This document shows, one piece after another, positions 26,061 through 35,351 of a stretch of 56,550 nt of DNA; positions within the stretch are counted from its first letter, which is position 1; each line of letters opens with the position of its first letter. Source of the stretch: Marinicella litoralis (GTDB lineage Bacteria; Pseudomonadota; Gammaproteobacteria; Xanthomonadales; Marinicellaceae); NCBI RefSeq assembly GCF_002591915.1, contig NZ_NIHB01000004.1, positions 22,678 to 79,227 of the forward strand, given 5' to 3'. The translations under genes were made by a program, and so were the position numbers. Under the pieces are notes generated by a model. That model saw nothing but the letters and a program-made list of their open reading frames with translations. It searched no databases and was not told the DNA's origin.

Positions 26061-27046
26061 ATGCGGTCATCAATGATGTGATAGACAGGCGGTTGTCTGT
26101 AGCTCCTATGTTGGATTGGACTGACAGGCACTGTCGGTTTTTTCATCGTTTGATTTCCGATCAAGTGTTGTTGTACACAGAGATGATTACCACCGGTGCT
26201 TTGTTGAATGGTGATCAAGAAAAATTATTGGGTTTTTCACCCTCAGAAGAGCCGGTGGCCATCCAACTTGGCGGCAGTAACTTGGATGATTTGGCCACTT
26301 GTGCAAAGATGGCTGAAGACATGGGCTACAGTGAAGTCAATTTAAATGTAGGCTGTCCAAGTGACCGGGTGCAAAAAGGTCGTTTCGGTGCTTGTTTGAT
26401 GAAAGAACCAGATTTGGTGGCGGATTGTTTTGCGGCCATGCAAAAAGCCGTCAAAATTCCCGTGACCATCAAATCCCGAATTGGTGTGGATGATGATGAC
26501 TCGTTTGATTCCTTTGAGCGTTTTGTTGATACAGTCAGTTCTGCAGGGTGCCAAACGTTTGTGGTTCATGCGCGAAAAGCCTTGTTAAAAGGATTGAGTC
26601 CAAAGCAAAATAGATCGGTACCGCCACTAAAATATGAGTATGCTTATGACATTAAATCAAAAAATCCGAATTTGAATGTTGTATTGAATGGTGGCATTGA
26701 AACAGTAGAACAAGCGGTTGAGCAGCTCAACCATGTTGATGGTGTGATGGTCGGCCGCGCTTTTTGGAATGCACCTTGGTTGATCAGGGACATGCACAAT
26801 GCCATGGCAATGGGTGAACAAAAGTTAACCCGAGATGAGGTGTTATTGGCCTATGTTGATTACTGTCAACACATGGTAAAACAAGGGTTAAGTTTACATT
26901 GGTTAATCAGACCTATTTTAGGTTTGTATCATGGATTTCCAGGCAATAAAAAGTGGAAGTCCCATTTAGTGACAGAAGCGCCGCGCAGAAAAGACGACGT
27001 GACGGTGATCAAAGAAGCAAGAGATTGGGTGACATATGCTGGTTAA
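26057..27046 (+). CDS. dusA: tRNA-dihydrouridine synthase A
   Basis: 329 residues, FMN TIM barrel reducing U20/U20a in tRNA. Motifs: S-V-A-P-M-L-D-W-T-D-R-H-C-R, N-L-N-V-G-C-P-S-D-R-V-Q-K-G with catalytic Cys in G-A-C-L-M, K-S-R-I-G-V-D, V-H-A-R-K-A, N-G-G-I-E-T and G-V-M-V-G-R-A-F. The C-terminal helical RNA-binding region is present. Coupled to dapE upstream and overlapped by the next gene by 11 bases. Confidence 0.96.
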   Translation: MNAVINDVIDRRLSVAPMLDWTDRHCRFFHRLISDQVLLYTEMITTGALLNGDQEKLLGFSPSEEPVAIQLGGSNLDDLATCAKMAEDMGYSEVNLNVGCPSDRVQKGRFGACLMKEPDLVADCFAAMQKAVKIPVTIKSRIGVDDDDSFDSFERFVDTVSSAGCQTFVVHARKALLKGLSPKQNRSVPPLKYEYAYDIKSKNPNLNVVLNGGIETVEQAVEQLNHVDGVMVGRAFWNAPWLIRDMHNAMAMGEQKLTRDEVLLAYVDYCQHMVKQGLSLHWLIRPILGLYHGFPGNKKWKSHLVTEAPRRKDDVTVIKEARDWVTYAG

Positions 27047-27956
27047 AAACATTGCAGACTTCAAAAAAGTCCAAGAATTAAAGCAATTTAACATCAAACA
27101 AGAAGTGGCTATGAAAGCCGCGTTTATGGTAAGTCCTGTTGGGTTTTCATTGAATGAACAAACGGCGCAAGACAATGAATATATGCAGATGGATGCCAAG
27201 GTCGATGAAAAGCTTGCCGTGTATCAACAAATGCAATTGGCCCGTACATTGACTGATTTTGGCATTCCTGTCATTACCTTTCCTGGTTCGGAAGACACGC
27301 CTGATGCGGTGTTTCCGAACAATGCTTTCGCCACCAACCACAACCGACGTTATATTGTGGGTTCAATGAAATACCCCAATCGACAATTAGAAACACAGCG
27401 GCACGATATCCGTAAATTTTTTGGTGGTGTTTTGGGTTATGAGGAATATGAAATTGAGAATCACCGCGCCATTGCAGAATTAACAGGTGTTTTGGTACCT
27501 GATCGTGGCCGCAATGTAGGCTTTATTGGCATGACTGAACGGGTTGATGAGGCCGGTGCAGTAGAGTTAGATGAAGGTTTTCAGTTGGATTTGACTTTTC
27601 AGTTTGACCTGGCTGAAGGTGAATACCACACCAATGTAGTGATGGCTTGTTTGGCCAGTGTGGGTTGTGTGATGCATAAAGACTCGTTTGCTGACCCTGA
27701 TGTGGTACAAGCGATTGATGATTTTTACGAAGGTCGTGTGCTGTACCTTTCAGATGAGGAGAAATTGGCATTTTGTGGAAACTGTATTTCCATCACTGAT
27801 CGGGATGTGCTGTTCAGCCAGACAGCTTATGATACCTTGTCGGTGTCTTCAAGGAAGGTGTTAACCAACTGGGGGCTGGAAATTCATGGGGTTGATGTGT
27901 CCGAATTGGAAAAAGCTGGAGGCAGTCTGCGATGCATGATCGGTGAAATCTTCTGA
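27036..27956 (+). CDS. Amidinotransferase/arginine deiminase-fold protein (CtlX-like)
   Basis: 306 residues of the guanidine-modifying superfamily. Motifs: D-T-P-D-A-V-F-P-N-N-A-F-A-T (about 87-100), V-P-D-R-G-R-N-V-G-F-I-G-M, T-N-V-V-M-A-C-L-A, and the C-terminal G-G-S-L-R-C-M-I-G-E-I-F, whose Cys is the expected nucleophile. Members deiminate arginine or citrulline-like compounds, and exact substrate is unknown. The ORF start (27036) overlaps dusA by 11 bases. An internal ATG at 27111 (M-K-A-A-F-M-V-S-P) matches the usual family N-terminus and is a real alternative. Confidence 0.85.
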   Translation: MLVKNIADFKKVQELKQFNIKQEVAMKAAFMVSPVGFSLNEQTAQDNEYMQMDAKVDEKLAVYQQMQLARTLTDFGIPVITFPGSEDTPDAVFPNNAFATNHNRRYIVGSMKYPNRQLETQRHDIRKFFGGVLGYEEYEIENHRAIAELTGVLVPDRGRNVGFIGMTERVDEAGAVELDEGFQLDLTFQFDLAEGEYHTNVVMACLASVGCVMHKDSFADPDVVQAIDDFYEGRVLYLSDEEKLAFCGNCISITDRDVLFSQTAYDTLSVSSRKVLTNWGLEIHGVDVSELEKAGGSLRCMIGEIF

Positions 27957-28091
27957 CGAAAAATGTGAACGCGAACCTCTGCGTTGGTACTGGCTTTTGA
28001 TACCATCAGGTACATTCGTACGCTCAGGCATTCAAAAGTCATTACCGCCTTAATCTTCAAAGCCAAATTCGTTGTCAGTGAGCAAAATTAT

Positions 28092-28127
28092 GCCGTCATT
28101 CTGAGCGAGGCACGAGTCGAAGAATCT
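28092..28127. repeat. Possible dispersed repeat of the GTCATTCTGAGCGA type
   Basis: The segment contains GTCATTCTGAGCGAGGC and ends GAAGAATCT, so ATTCT and AGAAT form an imperfect dyad. Words of this kind are a well-known short intergenic repeat in many bacterial genomes. It lies in the 209-base gap between the amidinotransferase-fold gene and DUF1761. Only one copy is visible in this window. Confidence 0.4.
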
Positions 28128-28165
28128 CCCAAAGACCATGCGATCCCATTTGGTAAACTGATAAG

Positions 28166-28576
28166 TTAAAACCAGCCTAATATCGCGCCCATCAAGGTCA
28201 ATGCCAATGTAGAGTACCCCGCATTGATAGCCAAAATTTTCCAATCGCGCCCTTCAAAGGCATAATGAATTCCCATGAATGGGGTGATGCAGCCTATACC
28301 GATGAAAAATCCTGTCATGGCTCCCAAATGAAAATCTGCATCGGGTTCAATAAATAAGGCCAGCATGATGGCAGCAACTGATGTCCACATAATGGCCATG
28401 CCAAAAACTTTGCCCGGATGTCTTTGGTTGACTTCATCGGAGGATAAGCCAAATGCCTTCATCCACGGTTTACTGAACAAGGGGCCATACCAGATGCCAC
28501 CTAAGATAAAAGCAGCTGCAGTGGCGATAAGCACTGCCAACCAATTCAATTGTTGTAAGTCGAAATGTATGTGCAC
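28166..28576 (-). CDS. DUF1761 membrane protein
   Basis: 136 residues with four hydrophobic helices. The family pattern is clear: L-N-W-L-A-V-L-I-A-T...F-I-L-G-G-I-W-Y-G-P-L-F-S-K-P-W (10-41), A-F-G-L-S, F-G-M-A-I-M-W, and a C-terminal helix pair. Function is unknown. The gene stands alone, divergent from the BNR-repeat gene. Confidence 0.88.
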   Translation of the reverse strand: MHIHFDLQQLNWLAVLIATAAAFILGGIWYGPLFSKPWMKAFGLSSDEVNQRHPGKVFGMAIMWTSVAAIMLALFIEPDADFHLGAMTGFFIGIGCITPFMGIHYAFEGRDWKILAINAGYSTLALTLMGAILGWF

Positions 28577-28900
28577 AGAGACCCTTCCATATGATTGAGA
28601 CTATCATTGTAGCCCAGGCTTGAAATTGATTCAAAAAACATAATAAGGGCGCTGATTATTGATCATGACTTCGTGTCTAAGCCATATATTCAACTAATTT
28701 GAGATTGCAGTTGTTTCTAAATCATATATCTACAATAATTAACTGCGCCAATCAGTTTAATCAGTCCATGCTGAGCTGTAGGTTGTATAAAAACTTGAAT
28801 ACATCATTTTACTCAATTGTTGATGTTGAGAATGATGCACGAAACCAAAAACTGATTTGACAAAAGTTCGTTTCTGTCAAACCAATTAACAGAGACCACT
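28577..28900. other. 324-base AT-rich gap between divergent genes
   Basis: No gene seen. It must carry promoters for DUF1761 (minus) and the BNR protein (plus). An inverted repeat TTTGACA / TGTCAAA (28856-28862 and 28875-28881, 12-base spacer) lies 20 bases before the ATG of the BNR gene and contains a TTGACA word. No good TATAAT lies 17 bases after it, so it looks more like an operator than a complete promoter. Confidence 0.4.
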
Positions 28901-30592
28901 ATGAAAATTAAAGCCATCCTCTTATTTTTAGTTGCTACCCACAATGTGAGTGCCCAATTCATCGATAATTCATTGGGTGTTGATCCCCGTGTTAATTATC
29001 AAAAACTGACAGAATTAGGACCTTGGGATGATAGAAATTATGATTTAACGCTAGAAGATTTGGCATGGTTGAGTGACAACGAACATGAATTGAAAGAGAT
29101 GGTGCCGGCATTTTACCGGGTGCAATTCAGAAAAGAATTTCCAGATACACCTCGAATTGGCAAGGTTCAATATCCCAGAAGTTTATTGAACTACTATGTC
29201 CTTAAATACGATGGATACTTGATCGATGGCCTGATTTATCGAGCTGGAAAATGGCTGAATGATTATCACAGTTTCGAAGTTACGATGGAAAATGGTTTGA
29301 CCCCAGGGGAAATTTTCAGAGAACAAATCAAACAAAACACCAGAACTTTGAGTGGTGAGGTTTTGGTGTTTTCTGGTGCCGAATCAGCTGTTTCTGTCAG
29401 TCCAGCTGATCCAGAATTGGTGGTGGCCGGTTTAAACCGCAACGGCCAAGAAATGTTGTATTCTTCTGACGGGGGGGACACATGGACCAGTGCCCCTGAT
29501 TTAACCGGAAGTGAGTGTTGTGATCCAGCCATGGATTGGAAGTCCGATGGTTCTTATGTTTACAATGTGACTCTTGGCGGTAACCAAGTATGGTTTTATC
29601 GATCTGATGACAATGGACAAACTTGGGACAGTCTTGCAGACATCACCCCTGGCGATAACAGGCGAGAATTGTCAGGTCCCACAGGTTCGTTGAATGACAA
29701 GGAATACATCCACGTTGATCAATCGCCTACTTCTCCCTTTCAAGACAATATATACATCACTTGGCACCAAAGCAACATCATGCAATTTGCGGTCAGTGAT
29801 GATGACGGCAACACCTTTACCACCACTTCATTCACAGCTGAGGATCGTGGCATTGGCAGTGACATAGTCACAGGAAGGGATGGCACCATTTATCACTTTT
29901 GGCCGGCCTTTAATAATCCCGACATACAAATGAATAAGTCCACCAATGGTGGTACAGCATTCAGCCCAGCTGTGGTGGTAGCGCCAACAAATGATGGGTT
30001 TGATTTTCCGATTCCATCGATGGACAGTCGTTTTGTGTTTATTTATGTCGCTGCAGATATAGATTTAACCGGTGGCCCCTATGATGGAAGGTTGTATGCC
30101 TCTTGGACGGATACCTTGGGACCACAATCTACGGCGGTCAATAATCATGCCAGAATTCAAGTGGGCTATTCTGACGATGGTGGAGACACTTGGAATGTAA
30201 CAACGCCACATGAAACTGATGATGCCTTGGAGGTTGATAGGTGGCATCAATGGTTGAAAGTTGATAGAAACGGCATCGTGCATGTTATTTTTTATGACAC
30301 CAGAAATTTTGCTGACCGATCTGGGGTTGATGTTTATCACAGCTATTCAGTGACGGGTGGTGAAAATTGGAGTGCGCCCACCAGGTTGACTTCTGTTTCT
30401 TCACCAGAAGGCAGTGGTTTCCAATTTGGTGATTACAACGGTATGGATTTTGGTGACAGCGATGATGGCGTGGCTATTTTTTCTGATAACCGTGCTGAAG
30501 GTGGTGGCTCTCCTGATATGGACGTGTATGTGGCACCCGTTTTGGGTCCAATCGATTTGATATTTGAAAATGGATTTGAGGCAATCAATTAA
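28901..30592 (+). CDS. Secreted sialidase-like BNR/Asp-box propeller protein
   Basis: 563 residues. Signal peptide 1-18 (ends NVSAQ). Residues about 150-520 form a propeller with at least five Asp-box motifs: Y-S-S-D-G-G-D-T-W, R-S-D-D-N-G-Q-T-W, V-S-D-D-D-G-N-T-F, S-T-N-G-G-T-A-F and Y-S-D-D-G-G-D-T-W. The sialidase Y/FRIP arginine motif is not visible, so glycosidase activity is not supported. The tail reads D-L-I-F-E-N-G-F-E-A-I-N, the GFE-type ending shared with three other proteins. The small lipoprotein gene begins directly after its stop. Confidence 0.8.
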   Translation: MKIKAILLFLVATHNVSAQFIDNSLGVDPRVNYQKLTELGPWDDRNYDLTLEDLAWLSDNEHELKEMVPAFYRVQFRKEFPDTPRIGKVQYPRSLLNYYVLKYDGYLIDGLIYRAGKWLNDYHSFEVTMENGLTPGEIFREQIKQNTRTLSGEVLVFSGAESAVSVSPADPELVVAGLNRNGQEMLYSSDGGDTWTSAPDLTGSECCDPAMDWKSDGSYVYNVTLGGNQVWFYRSDDNGQTWDSLADITPGDNRRELSGPTGSLNDKEYIHVDQSPTSPFQDNIYITWHQSNIMQFAVSDDDGNTFTTTSFTAEDRGIGSDIVTGRDGTIYHFWPAFNNPDIQMNKSTNGGTAFSPAVVVAPTNDGFDFPIPSMDSRFVFIYVAADIDLTGGPYDGRLYASWTDTLGPQSTAVNNHARIQVGYSDDGGDTWNVTTPHETDDALEVDRWHQWLKVDRNGIVHVIFYDTRNFADRSGVDVYHSYSVTGGENWSAPTRLTSVSSPEGSGFQFGDYNGMDFGDSDDGVAIFSDNRAEGGGSPDMDVYVAPVLGPIDLIFENGFEAIN

Positions 30593-30596
30593 AAAC

Positions 30597-30899
30597 ATGA
30601 TGAATTTAAATAAATACATCCTTATATCTGTGTTGGTATTTTTAAGTGCCTGTTCAAGCGACAATGAATTCAATGACCCAATGAAAAAGCCGTTGGTTTT
30701 TGAAAACCCTACAGGCATGATGCAAAAATTAACAAAAATCGAAGATGAGATTGGTCAACAAAACTACATTTTATTAACTGATGCCATCGCCATATTGAAA
30801 GCCTATGATGTAATCAACAATTCCTTGGATGGATTTTATATGAAATTATCGGGATTGACGCCGCGTGAAATCATTGAAAAAGCCCAACAACATCAATGA
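30597..30899 (+). CDS. Small lipoprotein, unknown function
   Basis: About 100 residues. The N-terminus M-M-N-L-N-K-Y-I-L-I-S-V-L-V-F-L-S-A-C-S-S has a lipobox L-S-A-C. Asp is not at position +2, so outer-membrane sorting is likely. The rest is a small helical domain ending P-R-E-I-I-E-K-A-Q-Q-H-Q. The longer frame from 30564 lies inside the BNR gene and lacks a signal, so I use the ATG at 30597 (the next codon is also ATG). Not assigned to a family. Confidence 0.65.
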   Translation: MMNLNKYILISVLVFLSACSSDNEFNDPMKKPLVFENPTGMMQKLTKIEDEIGQQNYILLTDAIAILKAYDVINNSLDGFYMKLSGLTPREIIEKAQQHQ

Positions 30900-31029
30900 C
30901 GTTTAGAACAATGAAGCAAATTGAATTCAAGCACCAATAAGATGAGAACGGGATGTTTAACATTTATTCACCTGTATAGGTATTGAGATTGCCTATAATG
31001 TCTGATTGGTATAATTTACAGGAAGGGTT

Positions 31030-32946
31030 TTGAAGAATAAATCGATCATGTTTTGGGTGGTGCTGACTTTGTTGGTCATTGGTTCATTGCCTTTTTTGTT
31101 GTCATGGTACCAAATCAATCAGTCAAAAGAAGCCGTGGTTGATCAAGCACAAAAAAACCACCTGATTATTTCCCGTGCCACAGCCGAGAGGATCGCTACC
31201 TACCTCACCAAATACCAAGATGTAGCGAGAAACATTGCGATTGATCCCAGTGTCTATATTGCTCCGGATGCAGCAACTGCGACTGAATCATTGAAAAGAG
31301 GCCTGCTACTGCACAGCAACATTCAGTTAATCGGCTTGATGCTTAATGAACAAGGACAGCCATCCCAAGTCATTCAATTGGCCAGAAAAAATGAATCCAG
31401 TGACATTGATTTTGACGCCTTAAAAAACCAACTGGTGCAAGAGGTACAGTTGACCTCACAAAAAGGACAAAAATACCTAGGAATCAAAGTATCTTCAGCC
31501 AGGCCCAACGTGGACGTTGTGATGTTGGTGAGTTTAGATACCAATCAATGGCTCAATCCACGCATATTGGGACAAGCAGCCAGTCTCAGTTTGGTCGATA
31601 ATGAAGGCCAATTGATTGAACATTCGGGTGATGCGTTTGTGCCGGTTTCGGCTGAATGGTTGGTGATGATGAAAAATGGGTCTGTTACTGGTGTAGCCAA
31701 TCGATCGGGAAACAAGACTTTGGATAAATTCATATCAGCCTTTGCCAAAATTGAGCAGCAACCTTGGTACATTATTTCAAGGCAATCGGTTGAATTTGCT
31801 GAGCAGTCAACGGCTGCCATGAGCAAAACTGCATGGCAGATTTTTGGTTTGGTGTTGCTGGCGATGTTGGTGCTGTTAACCATGGCTTATTTTTCATGGG
31901 TCAAACCCATCAGGAGAATCGTCAAGGCGCAAAATGCCTTGTTAGGAGACAACAGTGCCGAATCCGATTGGAAAGGTGGTGAGGTCCAGGCCTTGGAGCA
32001 CAGCTTTGATGCCCTGACCAAACACATCAATGATCGAAATGCCTTGGGTAAAATATTTGTCGACAGGTATCAGGTGATTAGCCCCATTGGAAAAGGTGGT
32101 ATGGGTACTGTTTTCCTGGGCTGGGATCCAAAGCTCGACAGGCATGTGGCATTGAAGACTCTACCCATTGGCAATCAATTTGGCACCCGTGAAAACATGA
32201 GTCAAACCTTGGTTCAAGAGGCCATCACAGCTGCAAGGATTTCACACAGGAATGTGGTTTCAATTTATGACGTGGTTTCTACTAAAACCACTGCCTTCAT
32301 TGCCATGGAGTACATCAAAGGCGAGTCTTTAAGCTCATTGTTGCAACGCAAAGGATCTTTAAGTCTGCCTTTGACATTATCGATTGCCATTGCAGTGCTG
32401 CGAGGGCTTCAGACTGCCCATGATATGGGTTTTGTGCATCGAGACGTTAAACCAGCTAATATTCTATTGGATGTCAATGGCGACATTAAATTAACAGATT
32501 TTGGCACAGCAACTTTGGTCAAAGGCATTGGTGCCGATGACATCACCGGAACCATAGGTTATATGGCTCCAGAAACATACCAACGTGGTGAAGTGACCAT
32601 AAAAAGTGATTTATTTGCAGTGGGTGTACTGATTGCTGAATGTTTGCTCGGAGTCAATCCATTCAAAAGCAAAAAAATACATTTAACAAAAAATAACACG
32701 ATAAACAAAGCCGTGATTTTTCCGGCTGATCTCAGACAACCAGCAGCTGAAGAGTTGTTTAAAGTTTTTGATAGGTTGTTGGATAAAGAACCCAATAAAC
32801 GACCCCAATCAGCCACAGAAATGGCTGAGTTGATTGTGCACTCCACGCCATGTGCAATTAAATGGGACTCAGAGGTGGCCGGTGTAAGGATTCAAAAAAA
32901 TGAAGAAAGAAATGAAGAAGAAGATACCATTGTTGCTCATTCTTAG
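31030..32946 (+). CDS. Transmembrane Ser/Thr protein kinase with extracytoplasmic sensor
   Basis: 638 residues. Helix 1 (about 8-27), an extracytoplasmic domain (28-265) with double-Cache-like character, helix 2 (about 270-289), a HAMP-like linker (290-340), then a Hanks-type kinase (347-615). Kinase motifs: G-K-G-G-M-G-T-V-F-L-G (Gly loop), H-V-A-L-K (Lys), V-H-R-D-V-K-P-A-N-I-L, L-T-D-F-G-T-A and G-Y-M-A-P-E. The start is TTG at 31030, preceded by AGGAAGGG at ideal spacing. Topology is inverted relative to PknB-type kinases (sensor N-terminal, kinase C-terminal). Its end overlaps the next gene by 47 bases. Confidence 0.9.
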   Translation: MKNKSIMFWVVLTLLVIGSLPFLLSWYQINQSKEAVVDQAQKNHLIISRATAERIATYLTKYQDVARNIAIDPSVYIAPDAATATESLKRGLLLHSNIQLIGLMLNEQGQPSQVIQLARKNESSDIDFDALKNQLVQEVQLTSQKGQKYLGIKVSSARPNVDVVMLVSLDTNQWLNPRILGQAASLSLVDNEGQLIEHSGDAFVPVSAEWLVMMKNGSVTGVANRSGNKTLDKFISAFAKIEQQPWYIISRQSVEFAEQSTAAMSKTAWQIFGLVLLAMLVLLTMAYFSWVKPIRRIVKAQNALLGDNSAESDWKGGEVQALEHSFDALTKHINDRNALGKIFVDRYQVISPIGKGGMGTVFLGWDPKLDRHVALKTLPIGNQFGTRENMSQTLVQEAITAARISHRNVVSIYDVVSTKTTAFIAMEYIKGESLSSLLQRKGSLSLPLTLSIAIAVLRGLQTAHDMGFVHRDVKPANILLDVNGDIKLTDFGTATLVKGIGADDITGTIGYMAPETYQRGEVTIKSDLFAVGVLIAECLLGVNPFKSKKIHLTKNNTINKAVIFPADLRQPAAEELFKVFDRLLDKEPNKRPQSATEMAELIVHSTPCAIKWDSEVAGVRIQKNEERNEEEDTIVAHS

Positions 32947-33961
32947 TGGTTTGAGCGGGTCTGCTTGGGTTTCAGCAAGTGAAACAATTGCAGCCAATAA
33001 AGAAGAGCAACAGTCAATTCATGGCGGTGTGTTTGATACAACATCTGATGTATTGGCCGGTACCAATGGAAACAATCAAGTGTTATTAAAGGATTCCAGT
33101 GGGAAAGTCAGGGTGATCGGTGAAGGTGCGGTTGGTTCCTCCAACAGTGCGTTGGAAAAACTAACAATTTTGGTTGATCGAACGCCACCAGTCATTACTT
33201 TTCAGTGGCTGAATGCCATGGAGCAAGCGGATGAGGTCATCATTGGTCCCAAAAGTGAAGTCAACATCGCTGTAAATGAAGCGCAGCTCAAACAAATAAC
33301 AATCGATGACCAGATACTGAATGTCCCCGGAATGACCCAAAGGATTAAATTTAATCTAGCGGCAAAATCATTGCAGGTATTGGCCGAAGATGAATTTGGT
33401 AACGTCAGTCAAAGTAAGTTGGTGTTGAAGCCTGACTTTGAAAGTCCCAGCATCACTTGGGATTTAACAGCGCCTGCCATCAAAAAAGGTGGCCAATGGT
33501 TTGCTGGAAAACAAGCAGACTTGGTTCTCAGTGCGACCGATAATGTGGCCATGGGCACAGTACATTTAAACCAGCAGGCTGTTGACTGGATTGATCATCC
33601 TTTGTCAGTGAATGAAGGTGATGAGTTGCAAGTAACCGACGCATTAGGAAACGTCACGACCGAAAAGCTGGCCTGGCAAGTGGATTCAATGGCTCCAACA
33701 GTTGTGGTCACTGTAGAAAATGAAAAACAAGCAGCCACCAAACGTTTCAGCGTCAGGGTCAATGAGTTAATTGACCTCACTACAATGGATTTGGGGGTTG
33801 GTGTAAAACTACAAAAATACAAAGGTAAGTCGAGAAAATGGCTGCCTTTACCGAAAAAGTTTCGTTTCACCAGTAAAGGAAATTATCGCATAAAAGTGAT
33901 CAGTGAAGACCAGGTTGGCAACACACTTGAAACAACCCTTAAATTCAAAGTAAAGAGATAA
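32900..33961 (+). CDS. Secreted protein with three Ig-like repeats
   Basis: 353 residues. Signal peptide 1-27 (M-K-K-E-M-K-K-K then I-P-L-L-L-I-L-S-G, cut after VSA). Three bacterial Ig-like/OmpL47-like repeats start with D-R-T-P-P-V-I-T-F (about 94), F-E-S-P-S-I-T-W (about 178) and D-S-M-A-P-T-V-V-V (about 264). The sequence V-I-I-G-P-K-S-E-V-N resembles V-V-G-P-K-A-Q-I-T in the next gene, so the two share a domain. The start lies inside the kinase gene in another frame. Met 5 is an alternative. It ends 4 bases before the LysM-FecR gene. Confidence 0.8.
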   Translation: MKKEMKKKIPLLLILSGLSGSAWVSASETIAANKEEQQSIHGGVFDTTSDVLAGTNGNNQVLLKDSSGKVRVIGEGAVGSSNSALEKLTILVDRTPPVITFQWLNAMEQADEVIIGPKSEVNIAVNEAQLKQITIDDQILNVPGMTQRIKFNLAAKSLQVLAEDEFGNVSQSKLVLKPDFESPSITWDLTAPAIKKGGQWFAGKQADLVLSATDNVAMGTVHLNQQAVDWIDHPLSVNEGDELQVTDALGNVTTEKLAWQVDSMAPTVVVTVENEKQAATKRFSVRVNELIDLTTMDLGVGVKLQKYKGKSRKWLPLPKKFRFTSKGNYRIKVISEDQVGNTLETTLKFKVKR

Positions 33962-33965
33962 ACAC

Positions 33966-35294
33966 ATGGCATTGATATTCAAAACAATGGTTTTAATACT
34001 TTTGACTGGTGCTCAAAGCACAGCAGTTGAACAAACAGACACCTTGGTTCAGCACGTGGTTCAGCCTGGTGAGAACCTGCATACAATCACCCGCAGTTAT
34101 CTGGGCACCGATATATTGTGGCAAGACAACTGGGAACTCAATCCACAAATTAAAAATCCACACCAATTGAAAGTCGGTCAGGAATTAACCATTATTAAAG
34201 AACGGATCATTCCAGCGGAAAAAGCCAAAGTGTTGAATGTGGTTAATCGGGTTGAAAAGAAACCATCAGAGGGCGACTGGTTATCAGCGGTAAGTGGTGA
34301 TGAGTTGGTACAACAAGAAGGTGTCAGGACGTATGAAAAATCTTCTGCTTTGTTAGAATTCAATGATGAATCTAAACTAAAAATATTGGAGTTCTCTCAA
34401 ATTTTCTTAAAAAGCAGGTCAACCGGTTTAACCGGCACGGACAGTGCCACCATCGAAGTGGTGAAAGGTGACGCTGAGTTGAGTTGGGAGCCTATAGTTA
34501 ATAACCAAACCGAGATTTTCATCGTCATGGGAGGAACGGTATCTAAGCCCGAAGTAAAAACCGGCCAAGTGGCGGAATTGCGAACTGGTTTGACCACGGC
34601 TGGAAATTCAGTGATTTCAGTTTATCAAGGAAACAGTGCGGTAAGCGCTGCCGGTGGTGAGGTGAATGTCAAACAAGGCATGGGAGTAGCAGTTAAACCA
34701 GGTCAAGCACCGCCTGCGCCGCAACCCTTGTTGAAAGCACCAAAAATCTCTGTGGGCGTCAAAAATATATACACATACACCAACCCAGTACTCAATTGGT
34801 CAAAGGTAGATGGTGCCGCTCAATATCTGGTGGAAATTTGTGCCGATGAAACTTGTCAGCAGGTTTTGAAACAACAAGCTGTAGACAACAATCAATGGCA
34901 AATCAATGATTTTAATCAAGCCGGGCAGTTCCATTTCAGAGTGGGTGCCGTAAGTGAAGACGAAATTGTGGGCTATCGCACCGCAGCCCAAAGTCTGGAA
35001 TTCACTGGTGCTTCAGATGATGTGGCACCACCACTGTTGGCGATTGATATCAGTGGTAAACGGAATCAGCAAGAAGGACAGTTGGTGGTTGGACCCAAAG
35101 CACAAATCACACTGTATGCATATGATGAGTTGGCCGGTTTGAGCACCTTGGCATATCGCTGGGACAGTGGTGAATGGCAAACTTATCAGGGTCAAGCCAT
35201 TAACTTACCAGCAGCGGATGCCAGTTTACAGGTGCAAGCGACAGATCATTTGGGCATGTCTGCGATGGCAACTTATGAATTTTTGACACAATAA
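33966..35294 (+). CDS. Secreted LysM-FecR domain protein with C-terminal Ig/FN3-like repeats
   Basis: 442 residues. Signal segment 1-20. LysM domain (about 29-78: V-V-Q-P-G-E-N-L-H-T-I-T-R-S-Y-L-G, then L-K-V-G-Q-E-L-T-I), expected to bind peptidoglycan. FecR-like domain (about 95-240: L-E-F-N-D-E-S-K-L-K-I, V-V-K-G-D-A-E-L-S-W, V-S-V-Y-Q-G-N-S-A-V). FN3-like stretch (255-350, with a C-A-D-E-T-C pair) and a last Ig-like repeat with V-V-G-P-K-A-Q-I-T. It is the third gene of the kinase cassette and is followed by a strong terminator. Confidence 0.85.
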   Translation: MALIFKTMVLILLTGAQSTAVEQTDTLVQHVVQPGENLHTITRSYLGTDILWQDNWELNPQIKNPHQLKVGQELTIIKERIIPAEKAKVLNVVNRVEKKPSEGDWLSAVSGDELVQQEGVRTYEKSSALLEFNDESKLKILEFSQIFLKSRSTGLTGTDSATIEVVKGDAELSWEPIVNNQTEIFIVMGGTVSKPEVKTGQVAELRTGLTTAGNSVISVYQGNSAVSAAGGEVNVKQGMGVAVKPGQAPPAPQPLLKAPKISVGVKNIYTYTNPVLNWSKVDGAAQYLVEICADETCQQVLKQQAVDNNQWQINDFNQAGQFHFRVGAVSEDEIVGYRTAAQSLEFTGASDDVAPPLLAIDISGKRNQQEGQLVVGPKAQITLYAYDELAGLSTLAYRWDSGEWQTYQGQAINLPAADASLQVQATDHLGMSAMATYEFLTQ

Positions 35295-35299
35295 ATAAA

Positions 35300-35330
35300 A
35301 AAGCCACTTCAAATCAATTGAAGTGGCTTT
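35300..35330. terminator. Terminator between convergent LysM-FecR gene and typA
   Basis: Perfect 13-bp stem (35300-35312 with 35318-35330) with a 5-base loop. An A-run precedes it and TTT ends it, so it can stop transcripts from either side. LysM-FecR ends at 35294 and typA at 35352. Confidence 0.88.
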
Positions 35331-35351
35331 ATATCGTACATTACTCAGTTT

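Noticed and set aside
32900-32946. Frameshift splitting one kinase-plus-Ig gene
   Set aside because: The second frame opens with its own signal peptide and the kinase ends in a normal C-terminal region, so a genuine overlap is more likely.
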